DNA of 64,000 nt from Gordionus sp. m RMFG-2023 (lineage: Eukaryota > Nematomorpha > Gordioida > Chordodea > Parachordodidae): contig NC_088775.1 in the NCBI RefSeq assembly GCF_954871325.1, positions 35,875,561 through 35,939,560 of the forward strand. The letters run 5' to 3'. The notes under the pieces were generated by a model. It was not told where the DNA came from and did no database searches. It saw nothing but the letters and a program-made list of their open reading frames with translations. A program made the translations under genes and the position numbers. Each line of letters begins with the position of its first letter. Positions within the stretch are counted from its first letter, which is position 1. This document shows positions 1 through 11,559 of this stretch, in pieces.

Positions 1-3000
1 CGGTTCAAAAAATAATATTTTTGTCGCGAAAATGTTCGAAGGGAAAAGGCTAACATCTTAAATTTAATTTTAAAAATTTTTTGTGGTAAAAACGTTGGAA
101 AGGAAAAGGCTAACATCTTATATGCAATTTTGAATATTTTTATATCATTCTACTCAGAATTAAATTTTCTAGCCAATTATGCTTAGATGTATTTTTTTAC
201 GTAACCGGTTCAAAAAATAATATTTTTGTCGCCAAAACGTTCGAAGGGAAAAGGCTAACATCTTGAACGCAATTTTAAGGATTTTTATATCATTGAACTC
301 AGAATTAAATTTCCTATCCAATTATGCTTAGATATATTTTTTTACGTTTCCGGTTCAAAAAATAATATTTTTGTCGCAAAAACGTTGGAAGTTAGAAGGC
401 TAACATCTTATATGCAATTTTGAATATTTTTATATCATTCTACTCAGAATTAAATTTTCTAGCCAATTATGCTTAGATGTATTTTTTTACGTTTCCGGTT
501 CAAAAAATAACATTTTTGTCGCGAAAACTTTCGAAGGCAAAAGGCTAACATCTTAAGTTTAATTTTAAATTTTTATATCATTGAACACAGAATTAAATTT
601 CCTATCTAAATATGCTTTGATGTAATTTTTTACGTTATCGGTTCAAAAAATAAATTTTAAAAATTTTTTTGTGGTAAAAACGTTGGAAGGGAAAAGGCTA
701 ACATCTTATATGCAATTTTGAATATTTTTATATCATTCTATACAGAATTAAATTTCCTATCCAATTATGCTTAGATGTATTTTTTTACGTTTCCGGTTCA
801 AAAAATAACATTTTTGTCGCGAAAATGTTCGAAGGGAAAACGCTAACATCTTAAGTTTAATTTTATAAATTTTTATATCATTGAACTCAGAATTAAATTT
901 CCTATCCAATTATGCTTAGATGTATTTTTTTACGTTTCCGGTTCAAAAAATAACATTTTTGTCGCGAAAACGTTCGAAGGCAAAAGGCTAACATCTTAAG
1001 TTTAATTTTAAATTTTTATATCATTGAACACAGAATTAAATTTCCTATCTAAATATGCTTTGATGTAATTTTTTACGTTATCGGTTCAAAAAATAAATTT
1101 TAAAAATTTTTTTGTGGTAAAAACGTTGGAAGGGAAAAGGCTAACATCTTATATGCAATTTTGAATATTTTTATATCATTCTATACAGAATTAAATTTCC
1201 TATCCAATTATGCTTAGATGTATTTTTTTACGTTTCCGGTTCAAAAAATAACATTTTTGTCGCGAAAACGTTCGAAGGCAAAAGGCTAACATCTTAAGTT
1301 TAATTTTAAATTTTTATATCATTGAACACAGAATTAAATTTCCTATCTAAATATGCTTTGATGTAATTTTTTACGTTATCGGTTCAAAAAATAAATTTTA
1401 AAAATTTTTTTGTGGTAAAAACGTTGGAAGGGAAAAGGCTAACATCTTATATGCAATTTTGAATATTTTTATATCATTCTATACAGAATTAAATTTCCTA
1501 TCCAATTATGCTTAGATGTATTTTTTTACGTTTCCGGTTCAAAAAATAACATTTTTGTCGCGAAAATGTTCGAAGGGAAAAGGCTAACATCTTTAGTTTA
1601 ATTTTTTAAATTTTTATATCATTGAACTCAGAATTAAATTTCCTATCTAAATATGCTTTGATGTAATTTTTTACGTAACCGGTTCAAAAAATAATATTTT
1701 TGTCGCGAAAATGTTCGAAGGGAAAAGGCTAACATCTTGAACGCAATTTTAAGGATTTTTATATCATTGAACTCAGAATTAAATTTACTATCCAATTATG
1801 CTTAGATGTATTTTTTTACGTTTCCGGTTCAAAAAATAATATTTTTGTCGCGAAAATGTTCGAAGGGAAAAGGCTAACATCTTAAATATAATTTTAAAAA
1901 TTTTTATATCATTGAACTCAGAATTAAATTTCCTATCCAATTATGCTTAGATGTATTTTTTTACGTTTCCGGTTCAAAAAATAACATTTTTGTCGCGAAA
2001 ACTTTCGAAGGCAAAAGGCTAACATCTTAAGTTTAATTTTAAATTTTTATATCATTGAACACAGAATTAAATTTCCTATCTAAATATGCTTTGATGTAAT
2101 TTTTTACGTTATCGGTTCAAAAAATAAATTTTAAAAATTTTTTTGTGGTAAAAACGTTGGAAGGGAAAAGGCTAACATCTTATATGCAATTTTGAATATT
2201 TTTATATCATTCTATACAGAATTAAATTTCCTATCCAATTATGCTTAGATGTATTTTTTTACGTTTCCGGTTCAAAAAATAACATTTTTGTCGCGAAAAC
2301 GTTCGAAGGGAAAACGCTAACATCTTAAGTTTAATTTTATAAATTTTTATATCATTGAACTCAGAATTAAATTTCCTATCCAATTATGCTTAGATGTATT
2401 TTTTTACGTTTCCGGTTCAAAAAATAACATTTTTGTCGCGAAAACGTTCGAAGGCAAAAGGCTAACATCTTAAGTTTAATTTTAAATTTTTATATCATTG
2501 AACACAGAATTAAATTTCCTATCTAAATATGCTTTGATGTAATTTTTTACGTTATCGGTTCAAAAAATAAATTTTAAAAATTTTTTTGTGGTAAAAACGT
2601 TGGAAGGGAAAAGGCTAACATCTTATATGCAATTTTGAATATTTTTATATCATTCTATACAGAATTAAATTTCCTATCCAATTATGCTTAGATGTATTTT
2701 TTTACGTTTCCGGTTCAAAAAATAACATTTTTGTCGCGAAAATGTTCGAAGGGAAAAGGCTAACATCTTTAGTTTAATTTTTTAAATTTTTATATCATTG
2801 AACTCAGAATTAAATTTCCTATCTAAATATGCTTTGATGTAATTTTTTACGTAACCGGTTCAAAAAATAATATTTTTGTCGCGAAAATGTTCGAAGGGAA
2901 AAGGCTAACATCTTAAATTTAATTTTAAAAATTTTTTGTGGTAAAAACGTTGGAAAGGAAAAGGCTAACATCTTATATGCAATTTTGAATATTTTTATAT

Positions 3001-3888
3001 CATTCTACTTAGAATTAAATTTTCTAGCCAATTATGCTTAGATGTATTTTTTTACGTAACCGGTTCAAAAAATAATATTTTTGTCGCCAAAACGTTCGAA
3101 GGGAAAAGGCTAACATCTTGAACGCAATTTTAAGGATTTTTATATCATTGAACTCAGAATTAAATTTCCTATCCAATTATGCTTAGATGTATTTTTTTAC
3201 GTTTCCGGTTCAAAAAATAATATTTTTGTCGCGAAAATGTTCGAAGGGAAAAGGCTAACATCTTAAATTTAATTTTAAAAATTTTTATATCATTGAACAC
3301 AGAATTAAATTTCCTATCTAAATATGCTTTGATGTAATTTTTTACGTTATCGGTTCAAAAAATATTTTTAAAAATTTTTTTGTGGTAAAAACGTTCGAAG
3401 GGAAAAGGCTAACATCTTAAACGCAATTTTAAGTATTTTTATATCATTGAACTCAGAATTAAATTTCCTATCCAATTATGCTTAGATGTATTTTTTTACG
3501 TTTCTGGTTCAAAAAATAATATTTTTGTCGCAAAAACGTTGGAAGGGAAAAGGCTAACATTTTATATGCAATTTTGAATATTTTTATAACATTCTACTCA
3601 GAATTAAATTTTCTAGCCAATTATGCTTAGATGTATTTTTTTACGTTACCGGTTCAAAAAATAATATATTTGTCGCCAAAACGTTCGAAGGGAAAAGGCT
3701 AACATCTTGAACGCAATTTTAAGGATTTTTATATCATTGAACTCAAAATTTAATTTCCTATCTAATTATGCTTAGATGTATTTTTTTACGTTTCCGGTTC
3801 AAAAAATAACATTTTTGTCGCGAAAACGTTCGAAGGGAAAAGGCTAACATCTTTATTTTAATTTTATAAATTTTTATATCATTGAACT
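1..3888. repeat. Satellite array, about 145-bp monomers with higher-order structure
   Basis: Tandem array of roughly 26 monomers, each starting near CGGTTCAAAAAATAA. Starts seen at 206, 351, 496, 639, 794, 939, 1237, 1535, 1680, 1825, 1970, 2268, 2413, 2711, 2856 and 3061 give spacings of 143-155 bp, mostly 145. Monomers contain the conserved blocks GGCTAACATCTT, CAGAATTAAATTT and ATTATGCTTAGATGTA. There is a second order of repetition: the 298-bp dimer 939-1236 recurs at 1237-1534 and 2413-2710, the block from 496 recurs at 1970 (shift 1474), and the first 350 bp recur at 2856 (shift 2855). The array begins outside the window and decays near 3888. No coding potential was seen. Confidence 0.95.
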
Positions 3889-3941
3889 CTAGTATAATAT
3901 TTTTCTCCTAAAAAAGCAATAAATCATTCAAATTACACATT

Positions 3942-4577
3942 ATTTTCTTTGTTATTTTTATTTTCAATATTATTTTTTAGCTTTTCGTATCATGCAGCCT
4001 TATCTAGCGGATAAAATATTATTTCTTTTACTTTAATAAATAAAAAATGTTATGAGCAATTTTAATTTTATAAAAGTATTGAAGCTAAAATATCTAATAG
4101 ATAATTTTTTACACCTGTCCAAACCTTTATCTTATTTATAAACTAATTAATTCTCAATTAATATTAGGAAAGTGAAAACCCACTGGAAAATGTTTGGAAA
4201 TTTAATACATAAATATAAGCCGAGCGATATTTAGTAATAAAAAATTTATTATGTAATTAGCCGAGCCTAATTTAAATAATAAATGATTTATTATGTGGTT
4301 AGCCGAGCCACATTTCCCAATCGAGCGATATTTAGTAATAAATGATTTATTATGTGGTTAGCCGAGCGATATTTCCCAGTCGAGCGATATTTAGTAATAA
4401 ATAATTTATCATGTGGTTTGTCGAGCGACATTTACTAGCCGAGCGATATTTAGTAATAAATGATTTATTATGTGGTTAGCCGAGCGATAAATAGACCCAC
4501 CGATCAAATATCTCATTAAACATTTTCTTTGTTATTTTTATTTTCAATATTATTTTTTAGCCTTTCGTATTACCAAG
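3942..4577. repeat. Direct repeat pair flanking a tandem block
   Basis: A segment of about 55 bp beginning ATTTTCTTTGTTATTTTTA and running through CAATATTATTTTTTAGC occurs at 3942-3996 and again at 4522-4576, 580 bp apart and nearly identical. It encloses the 59-bp tandem repeat. It could be the two ends of a small duplicated or circle-derived unit, or a longer satellite monomer. I do not recognise it. Confidence 0.7.
4220..4492. repeat. 59-bp tandem repeat (CGAGCGATATTTAGTAATAA)
   Basis: About four and a half copies of a 59-bp unit start with CGAGCGATATTTAGTAATAA at 4221, 4322, 4381 and 4440, with a diverged copy near 4262. Each unit holds two CGAGCG half-repeats and a conserved ATTTATTATGTGGTTAG. 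No coding or RNA function is visible. Confidence 0.9.
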
Positions 4578-4787
4578 CCTTTCGACTTATAGACCTACCC
4601 AAATGGTATTGGTAAAGAGATTAAAATATTATTTATATATTATTTTTTAATGTAATTTATAAATTTTATGTTCTTAGATTTTAACATATGATGGATTAAA
4701 ATTATGATGAAATATAATATTATTTTATTAATATTTAAGTTATAATTAATATAAACTAATATTTTATTTGGCATTTATATCTTAGGT

Positions 4788-4962
4788 ATTCCTAGCTCAA
4801 ACTTTATGAGATATTACAAGAGATATCAAGAAAGTGGCGCAACTAGTAGTGTAGGTCAACATAATAAAAAGGATATTCACAGATGAAGAAAAGGGAAATA
4901 TAGCTAATTATTTAATCCAAGCTAGTTAAAATTTTTATGACCTTTCAATTAAAAAGATATGA
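4788..4962 (+). pseudogene. Relic of a psq/CENPB-type helix-turn-helix (pogo-like) gene
   Basis: The translation starts IPSSNFMRYYKRYQESG and, after a change of frame, continues FTDEEKGNIANYLIQAS and NFYDLSIKKI. This matches the known layout of the pipsqueak/pogo DNA-binding N-terminus: a short psq helix (Pro-X-Ser-X-Leu-like, then R-Y-X-X-K-Y), an F-T/S-E-E-E motif, then a stretch ending in YGLS-like residues. A plausible splice acceptor (TATCTTAG) lies just upstream. Only this N-terminal part is present, and it carries at least one frameshift and one stop. No DDE catalytic domain follows. It could be a pogo/Tigger transposon remnant or a dead host gene; a transposon is more likely in this setting. 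Confidence 0.5.
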
Positions 4963-7900
4963 ATTTATTCTTCGTTATTTTATATATTGTTTTTTAGATA
5001 AAAATATTAGCCTACCACATGGCAGTAACTATGAAGAAAAAATGTGTTTAAAGTTTTATTAATTCTTGACAAGCATATTTCACATCATTTCTATTCAGCT
5101 GTCAAATTTTGTATAGATACGGGGATAATTCTATTATCTTTGCCAGCTCAATATATTACTGCCTCTTGATAAGTCTGTTTATGGACTCATATTACAATAA
5201 TGCACTTGATTCCTGGATGCGTAGTCACCCAGAAAAATTATTTACAATATGTGATATTCCCTCTATAATTAAGGATGTCTTGCCTTTAGCAGTATCCCCT
5301 ATTAATATATCAAATAGATTCAAATCATGTGATTTTTTATATGTCCAAAATATTTATTAAATTAAACAGAATTAAGTTTCATTTTTTATATATATAATTA
5401 ACTTCAATTTATAAGTATTATGATATTTTGAACAATAAAATTATGCTATACATATCATTATTAATAAATAAAAATGCAGTGGTTTACCTAACGCTGCTAA
5501 TGGGGCTTGTTGGTAAAATTTCACTTTTACAAAAAATAAAATTTCAAAAATATGATTATATTCTTAATATTTTTATAAGGCACTTTTATAGATTATAGTT
5601 TTAAGTATCTATTTATATATTATTTTTTATAATATCTAAAAAAAAGACAAGAGCTATAACCGATTTTGCAAAAATTTGGTACGACTAGCCCCACTCCCCC
5701 TATAACGAAACAAATATCCTAGCTCTCGAGATTGCATTAAAATATGGTAGAAAGGTTTGATCCTCTTTTGATGAAATCTCGAATCTTAGGTAATATTTGA
5801 TTGTTTAAAATCTTGATTTCGCCATTATTTTTAAATCGGCTAAATACAACTAGTATTTGTGATTTTTTTAAATATATAAAATGTTCTTTCATTTGTGCAA
5901 GTGCTAATTAAAGTGATCAAAATATATAATAATTTTAATATATTTGAGAAATATTATTGGATTTCTTGATGAATCAAGAGCCTTTCATTTAATAAAAATT
6001 TGATAAATATTAATAGCAAATTCATAAAGATCTTCTATGATTTTGAACAATTCATAAACATTCTGTCATATTTTTTTTATCTAATATAATACTTTAAGTG
6101 ATATTCAATGTCAACTAAATCAATATCATTTTTTGAACGAGATTGCATAAAAAAATAGCATTATCAAATAATTTTTTGAAAAATTTTGATGCTAAGAAAA
6201 ATTGGGTTTTGATATCTAGTCTAGTAAGGCGTCTTCTTCTAAAAAGAAGTCATATTCAGGGCCATTCTGCCATTTAATTGAGCACTTTCATAGGAACCTC
6301 TAACTTCATAAAATATGTAATTACTAGATAATGAAGGTTTTAAAAAAATATATTTAGATATCTGCATTTTTTAGTTTGGAGGAGGGGGGGGGGGGGGGTT
6401 GTCTCCATACCATCCGCCCTCCCCCTCTCCAGGGCTACGCGCTTAAAATTTCGTATCTCGTTATTGCCATATCTGAAAAATATATTTTTCGATGGATATT
6501 TATTTATTTACAATTATTTGCATTCATTTAAACATGCTATAATTAATAGGACCATTTTAAATATATACTAATTTATATTTTATATGTAAAATTTGTTTAT
6601 TAGGATTTCAAAAGTTTATTTTTAAATCTAATCGATAAAGTTTGCATTTATTGTTTTTTTTTAATATGCCATAAGTAAAACACATATACCTTTATAAAAA
6701 AAAAATTAAAAACAAATTTTCATGATTTCCTTAACCAATTATTTTAGACACAATTAGCTATATTAAGTTAAATTTCCATTTTCTGTGATCAAAGCTTGGA
6801 AATTGTAGTGGGCTAACGTGTTCTTCAAATTGCCCCGATTTCTAAGATATAAAAATTCTTGACAAAAAGAAAAATAGTAGTGTATATATATAAAGGTATA
6901 GAGTAAAATCAAATGTTTAATTTGGTGATTTGAATAAACAATAGAATTTATTTAGCTATCAAAATTTTATTTAAAATCTAGCTAGTTAAAAAGACTGAAT
7001 GTATAAGCACAAAATAATGCCCTTCATAGATCCACATAGCATAATATTAAACGAGATGCCTTTAACACTTGGAGATCTTGTGGCGAAGCCCCCTAGACGT
7101 TTTTTGACGGGTTCTGAAATAAAATCCTACTCACTCAGCCCCACTGCCGCAAATCCCCCAAAAAGAGTGACCTCCATATAACTCCTGATCTTCCTTTCCC
7201 TAAATGATGCTTCATGGCGGTAGGCCTGTAGATACTATTGGCGATATCTGAAGACAATATTTAGAAAAAGAGAGATTATTTATCCACAATAATTGTCTGA
7301 AATTTAAATTATATCTTTTTATTATTACTTATTTATTATTTTCAACGTATTTTATAAATTTTATAACCTTTAATTTCTACAAGATTTTACTTTTTAATTT
7401 CAAAGGAAGTATTACTTTTTGATTTTTCATGGAAATTGGAATTGTATATTGGTGGTTAAATTTATTAAATACATCCAAAAATATCTTCTAAATCCTTGGT
7501 AGGTAATTTTGGTGTAAATGTAGTTATTTGTGTTAGGAATTATTTTTTTTAATAAAATTAATTGATTAATTTCTTAATTCCCTATGATATCAGCTTATCC
7601 ATTCTCAATTCATTTTGAATGCAAGATGGATAATAGTAGCAACGATATTATCATCATTATAAAAAGTTGATAATCGGCAATAAAGTTATAAAAATATATA
7701 ATTTATTTTTAAATGATAAATCTTTTATCAATCCCGCGTATAAGAGACTCCACAATAGCAATATACATGAAATCTGCAAAATCATTTAATTTTGAAGTGG
7801 ATTTAGAAATAATTAGAGTTTAATTTTATCAGGATATAATCTACACCCCCATGTAAATATTTATCCATTTCATAACTTTTGTCTTCAAACATTCCACCAC

Positions 7901-8199
7901 ATTTAAAATCGAAAGATATTTCTATATTTGAAATAAAAATTTAATTGTATGAATTGTAACTTCTGTATTTGTTAAATGATATTGTCTTCTATGGTTTATG
8001 TTTTTTATAATCTTTGTTTAAAAAATGTAGAGAATATAAAAGATAAATCAACTCAACTCAACATCTAATATAATAAAATAGTTTCATAAATTTAAATAAA
8101 TATATATTCATTTTATTGTATTAAAAATACATTAATTAAGATGATTTTTTAAACAATTTAGCAAGAGAAAGATATAAGGCAACACATCTTATTTTACAT
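4963..8199. other. Gene-poor AT-rich stretch
   Basis: No supported gene. It holds a run of 15 G at 6384-6398, followed by C-rich sequence and a hAT-like end sequence CAGGGCTACGCGC near 6433. The short reading frames 5109-5360 and 6999-7181 show no recognisable domain and look like chance. Confidence 0.5.
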
Positions 8200-9560
8200 C
8201 CCCCCCTCTAATCAAAATATTTTTACTACCTTATAAGCTTAGTCCCTCACCCAAAGGTATATGGACGAAAATATGCTAGGGCTGATCAATGTAGAATATT
8301 AAGGCCTCTGGATAACAAAGCATGATAAATGCATTGAAATTACCATTTAGAACATGGTTAATAAAGCATTGTTAGGATGCAAGGACCTGGGACTGAGAAG
8401 GAAGTATAATCATTCTTGGGGATAAATTATTATTGTTATCGGTTTCTGCGTCGCTTGCAGAAGGGGCGGCACTCATGTGCCAGTTTAAAGAGGTTATAAA
8501 ATTTAGTGAGGGAAAGACAGGGTTTTAAAGTTGAAAATAATCAAGAAATCTATGAGGGTGTTTTGAGAGAATTATTATAAAATCTTTGATGAAAGGAATT
8601 TAGAGTGCCATTTTACAGAAGAATAAAGTTGTGAAAGGTCAACGATATATTTCTTTGAATATTAAGACCAACAGAGAAAAATTATTCGGCTATTGAAAAA
8701 ATGTGTATGCCATAGTCTTTGGATCTGAACTAATGATAAGCGGATTTGATGTAGAGATTCTTTGCAAGACGACATTTTAATGATGGAGTTTTATTAAGGG
8801 AGGGAGGGGGGGGGGGGGGTTTATCAATTAAAATTTTAGATGAAATAGGGTAAAATATATTGTAGAATCTTAATTAATACTTATTAAAGACCTACCGAAA
8901 TATACATATATTACTAAATATCGTCCAAATCTATATATTGCATATAATCATAGTTATTATTTTTCAAATACAATTTATTCCTTGATAATTTTTTGCTACA
9001 ATTTTGAATCTAATTTAAAAGAGTTAGGCATTCTATCAGCAAACTCACATTCACGCCAAACGATATATTATAATAATGTATTCATAGTAAAGGAGGTGAA
9101 GGTTTTTAATTTGATTTATATTCTAAAACAACTCTTTTACATTTACAATTTTTTGATGGTAGGGTATTGGATTAAGATTTTTGATGCTAGTTTGCCTCCA
9201 GTGAATATTCTGTCATGTAGAGACTGCGAACAACCCTCTGATACAGAGGGTAAAGAATAGTTTGGGCTAGATCATTGTCAGGGGAGAAAATTTGGTAGGT
9301 TATTTGAAGTATTGAAAAATAAGGAGAGGTAAACTATTTCTGAAAGTGAAGATAGAACACAAGATTCTAAAGAAGGAATGAGAAATTTAGGATGATTGTT
9401 TAGTCAGGGGAAAACAGTTAGTTGTTCCCAATATATTACGGCAAACGGATATGAGTGGGTACAAGACACCGTAGTGAACCCTTAGATTTAGAGAATATCT
9501 AAAATGTAAGCATGGATAACCAAGTAAGAGGTACACGGGGAGAGGTATGATAAATTGATT
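8200..9560 (-). mobile_element. Retroelement fossil, reverse transcriptase-like
   Basis: An old, broken retroelement fragment on the minus strand. Near 8740 the minus strand resembles the start of a reverse-transcriptase palm (IKSAYH-like). The segment is homologous to 19460-19990: both share AGCGGATTTGAT-type and TTAGGATGATTG-type blocks in the same order and orientation. The family cannot be named. A run of 14 G lies at 8806-8819. It is heavily decayed, with many breaks. Confidence 0.35.
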
Positions 9561-10520
9561 CTTTACTCATTTTCCAAATGGTGATGCGATAATACCAGTT
9601 TTGAAGGATGTAAAATATTAATTGGGGGGGAGGGGGGTAAAGACTAAGCCTCAATTAATAATATAAGTAGCATATACAGCGCCTTTTTGAGAGAAAACAA
9701 TTTGGAAGCACATGCCTAGATTTACTTAGCTAAGGACGTCGCTAGCTTTTTACAAAAGGTCCAAAAGGTGGTAATTATTTTTTTTTAAAGTTAAATATTT
9801 TAAACTTTATTTATATATAATTAATGGGGAATCATATTCCCCTTTAGCGGGTCTTTGGGATGGTTCATGTCCAAAGATTTATATCTTCTACTATAATTAA
9901 TTATAATATACAAGTATTCGCCAATAAAAATAATACTAAATTATACTAGCTCATTCAAAAAAGAATCAAAATATCCGATTTAAATAGTAACGAATAATTC
10001 AAATAAAATAATTTGAATATTCGATGAATTATTTGAATAATTTGCTTATTCGACAAAGTTATAAGAATAATTTGGTTTATTTGAATCGAATTTTAAAAAT
10101 TTGATCGAATATTCTAATCATTCGGAATATTTACGAATATTATATTTAACAAAATAATCATATGTCAAATTTATTGATAACCTATCAATCTGACAGGTGA
10201 CATGACTAACAAGGTATACATCAAACTTTTGTGAAAGGATTTTCTTATTTTTTTTACCAAATATTGCCTGCCTTATAAAGAATACACAATAAGAATAACT
10301 CTGCCTTAAAAATTGGCTTGGCATTATAAATTAAATTAATGTGCATTTTAATTTACTTTTAGATAAATATAGTAATATTTTTTAAAATTAGATTTGCAAT
10401 ATAAAAATTTTTCAATACATTTTTATAATATTTTTCAAAAAATAAACTATTCGAATTATTCAGATGATTCAAATCGAATACATATATTTTATTATTCATA
10501 TGAATACAAATAGGAGATTT
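9561..10520. other. AT-rich stretch with repeated GAATAATTCGAAT-like motifs
   Basis: Between about 9960 and 10480 the sequence is full of short ATTCGAAT/TTGAATAATT variants. Similar motifs reappear beyond the MULE at 17850-17900 (TCAAATCGAATAC occurs on both sides). This suggests the MULE landed inside an older AT-rich repeat. No gene was seen. Confidence 0.35.
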
Positions 10521-10834
10521 GGAGTTATTATATCACGCGTCACTTTATCTTGCGACACTTTATCACGCGCACTTAAAAATTATAAATATAAAAATTTAAG
10601 TGTAGTGTTTTTGTTATATTTATTATTAACAATAAAAAAATTCTAATCTCTTAAAATTCTTGAAAAAATGTATTTATTTATTGATATTTTTTAGGTCAAT
10701 CGATTTTTCACAAAGATTTATAATTTTTTAAAATTAAGGTTTTGTATTTATCCATAAATTTAATAATATTTTTTTCTCTATATATAGCTCAATTTTCTAT
10801 ATTATTATAAAAGAATATATTTTTATTAATTATA

Positions 10835-11064
10835 ATGTTAGAATTTGGATTTACATCAAAAAATAAATTTACTCTCTTATATCAAAATTATGAATATACG
10901 AAATTTAGAACAAATAAAAATAAATCAATATGCTGGAGGTGCGCCAAAAATAAATCTCAAAAATGCAATTCTTTTATAACAACAAAATTTAATGATAAGA
11001 AGTCCTCTTAATCATCATGAAGGTGACATTTCCAAATCTAATGCCAGAAAAGCTATATCAGATA
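10835..11064 (+). pseudogene. MULE transposase, N-terminal FLYWCH zinc finger
   Basis: The ATG at 10835 opens a frame reading MLEFGFTSKNK, then LLYQNYEYTKFRTNK and SICWRCAKNKSQKCNS, followed in a shifted frame by NHHEGDISKSNARKAISD. This is the FLYWCH zinc finger (aromatic-rich strand, C-W-R-C, second Cys, His-X-His) known at the N-terminus of many arthropod and nematode MULE transposases, where it is thought to bind DNA. One single-base frameshift lies between the last Cys and the NHH. The frame is cut at Ile-Ser-Asp by the hAT at 11065 and resumes at 15184. Confidence 0.75.
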
Positions 11065-11104
11065 CAGAGGCGGACTGGCGATGCTACGGCCTCGTGGGCA
11101 TTTT

Positions 11105-11176
11105 TTTTATAGTGGCCTCATTTTTATGGGGGCGAAGCCCCCATATCACCAATTTTGTCCCGCTTTTGCCCGATCT
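11105..11176. repeat. GC-rich hairpin module (GGGGGCGAAGCCCCC)
   Basis: In very AT-rich surroundings, a perfect hairpin GGGGGCGAAGCCCCC is followed by CATATCACCAATTTTGTCCC, then CCGATCTTCGGCCGGG, a second hairpin. The same order of parts occurs just inside the hAT at 39706-41709 (39760-39838) and, inverted, at 16957-16996. It is subterminal to a transposon end and could be a protein-binding or terminator-like structure. Confidence 0.7.
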
Positions 11177-11559
11177 TCGGCCGGGTTCCCTTAAATGGCT
11201 TATATGATTTTTATAACTTCTTATTTTTGAAAATAGGTACAAACGATGTACATTTTTTAAAAAAAAAGAATAATGATACGATACTCATATATTTTATTTC
11301 AAAAAATTGCACATCTAAAATCATATTTATTGCACATATATTTTATATTAGATATACAACGAGAATGCACATTAAAATTAAAACATACATCACATGTTAA
11401 TTATAAAATAATACATAATACTCAATATATAAAATCAATTAATTTCACATAAAAAATTATTGCAATTATACAATATTGCACAGAAAATAAATTTCTACCG
11501 CCGATCATATTGTAAATAGATATAAATACGATTTAAATAAAAGAATTAATATATAATTT

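Noticed and set aside
1-3888. CRISPR array
   Set aside because: Units are about 145 bp and tandem without unique spacers; the window is eukaryotic.
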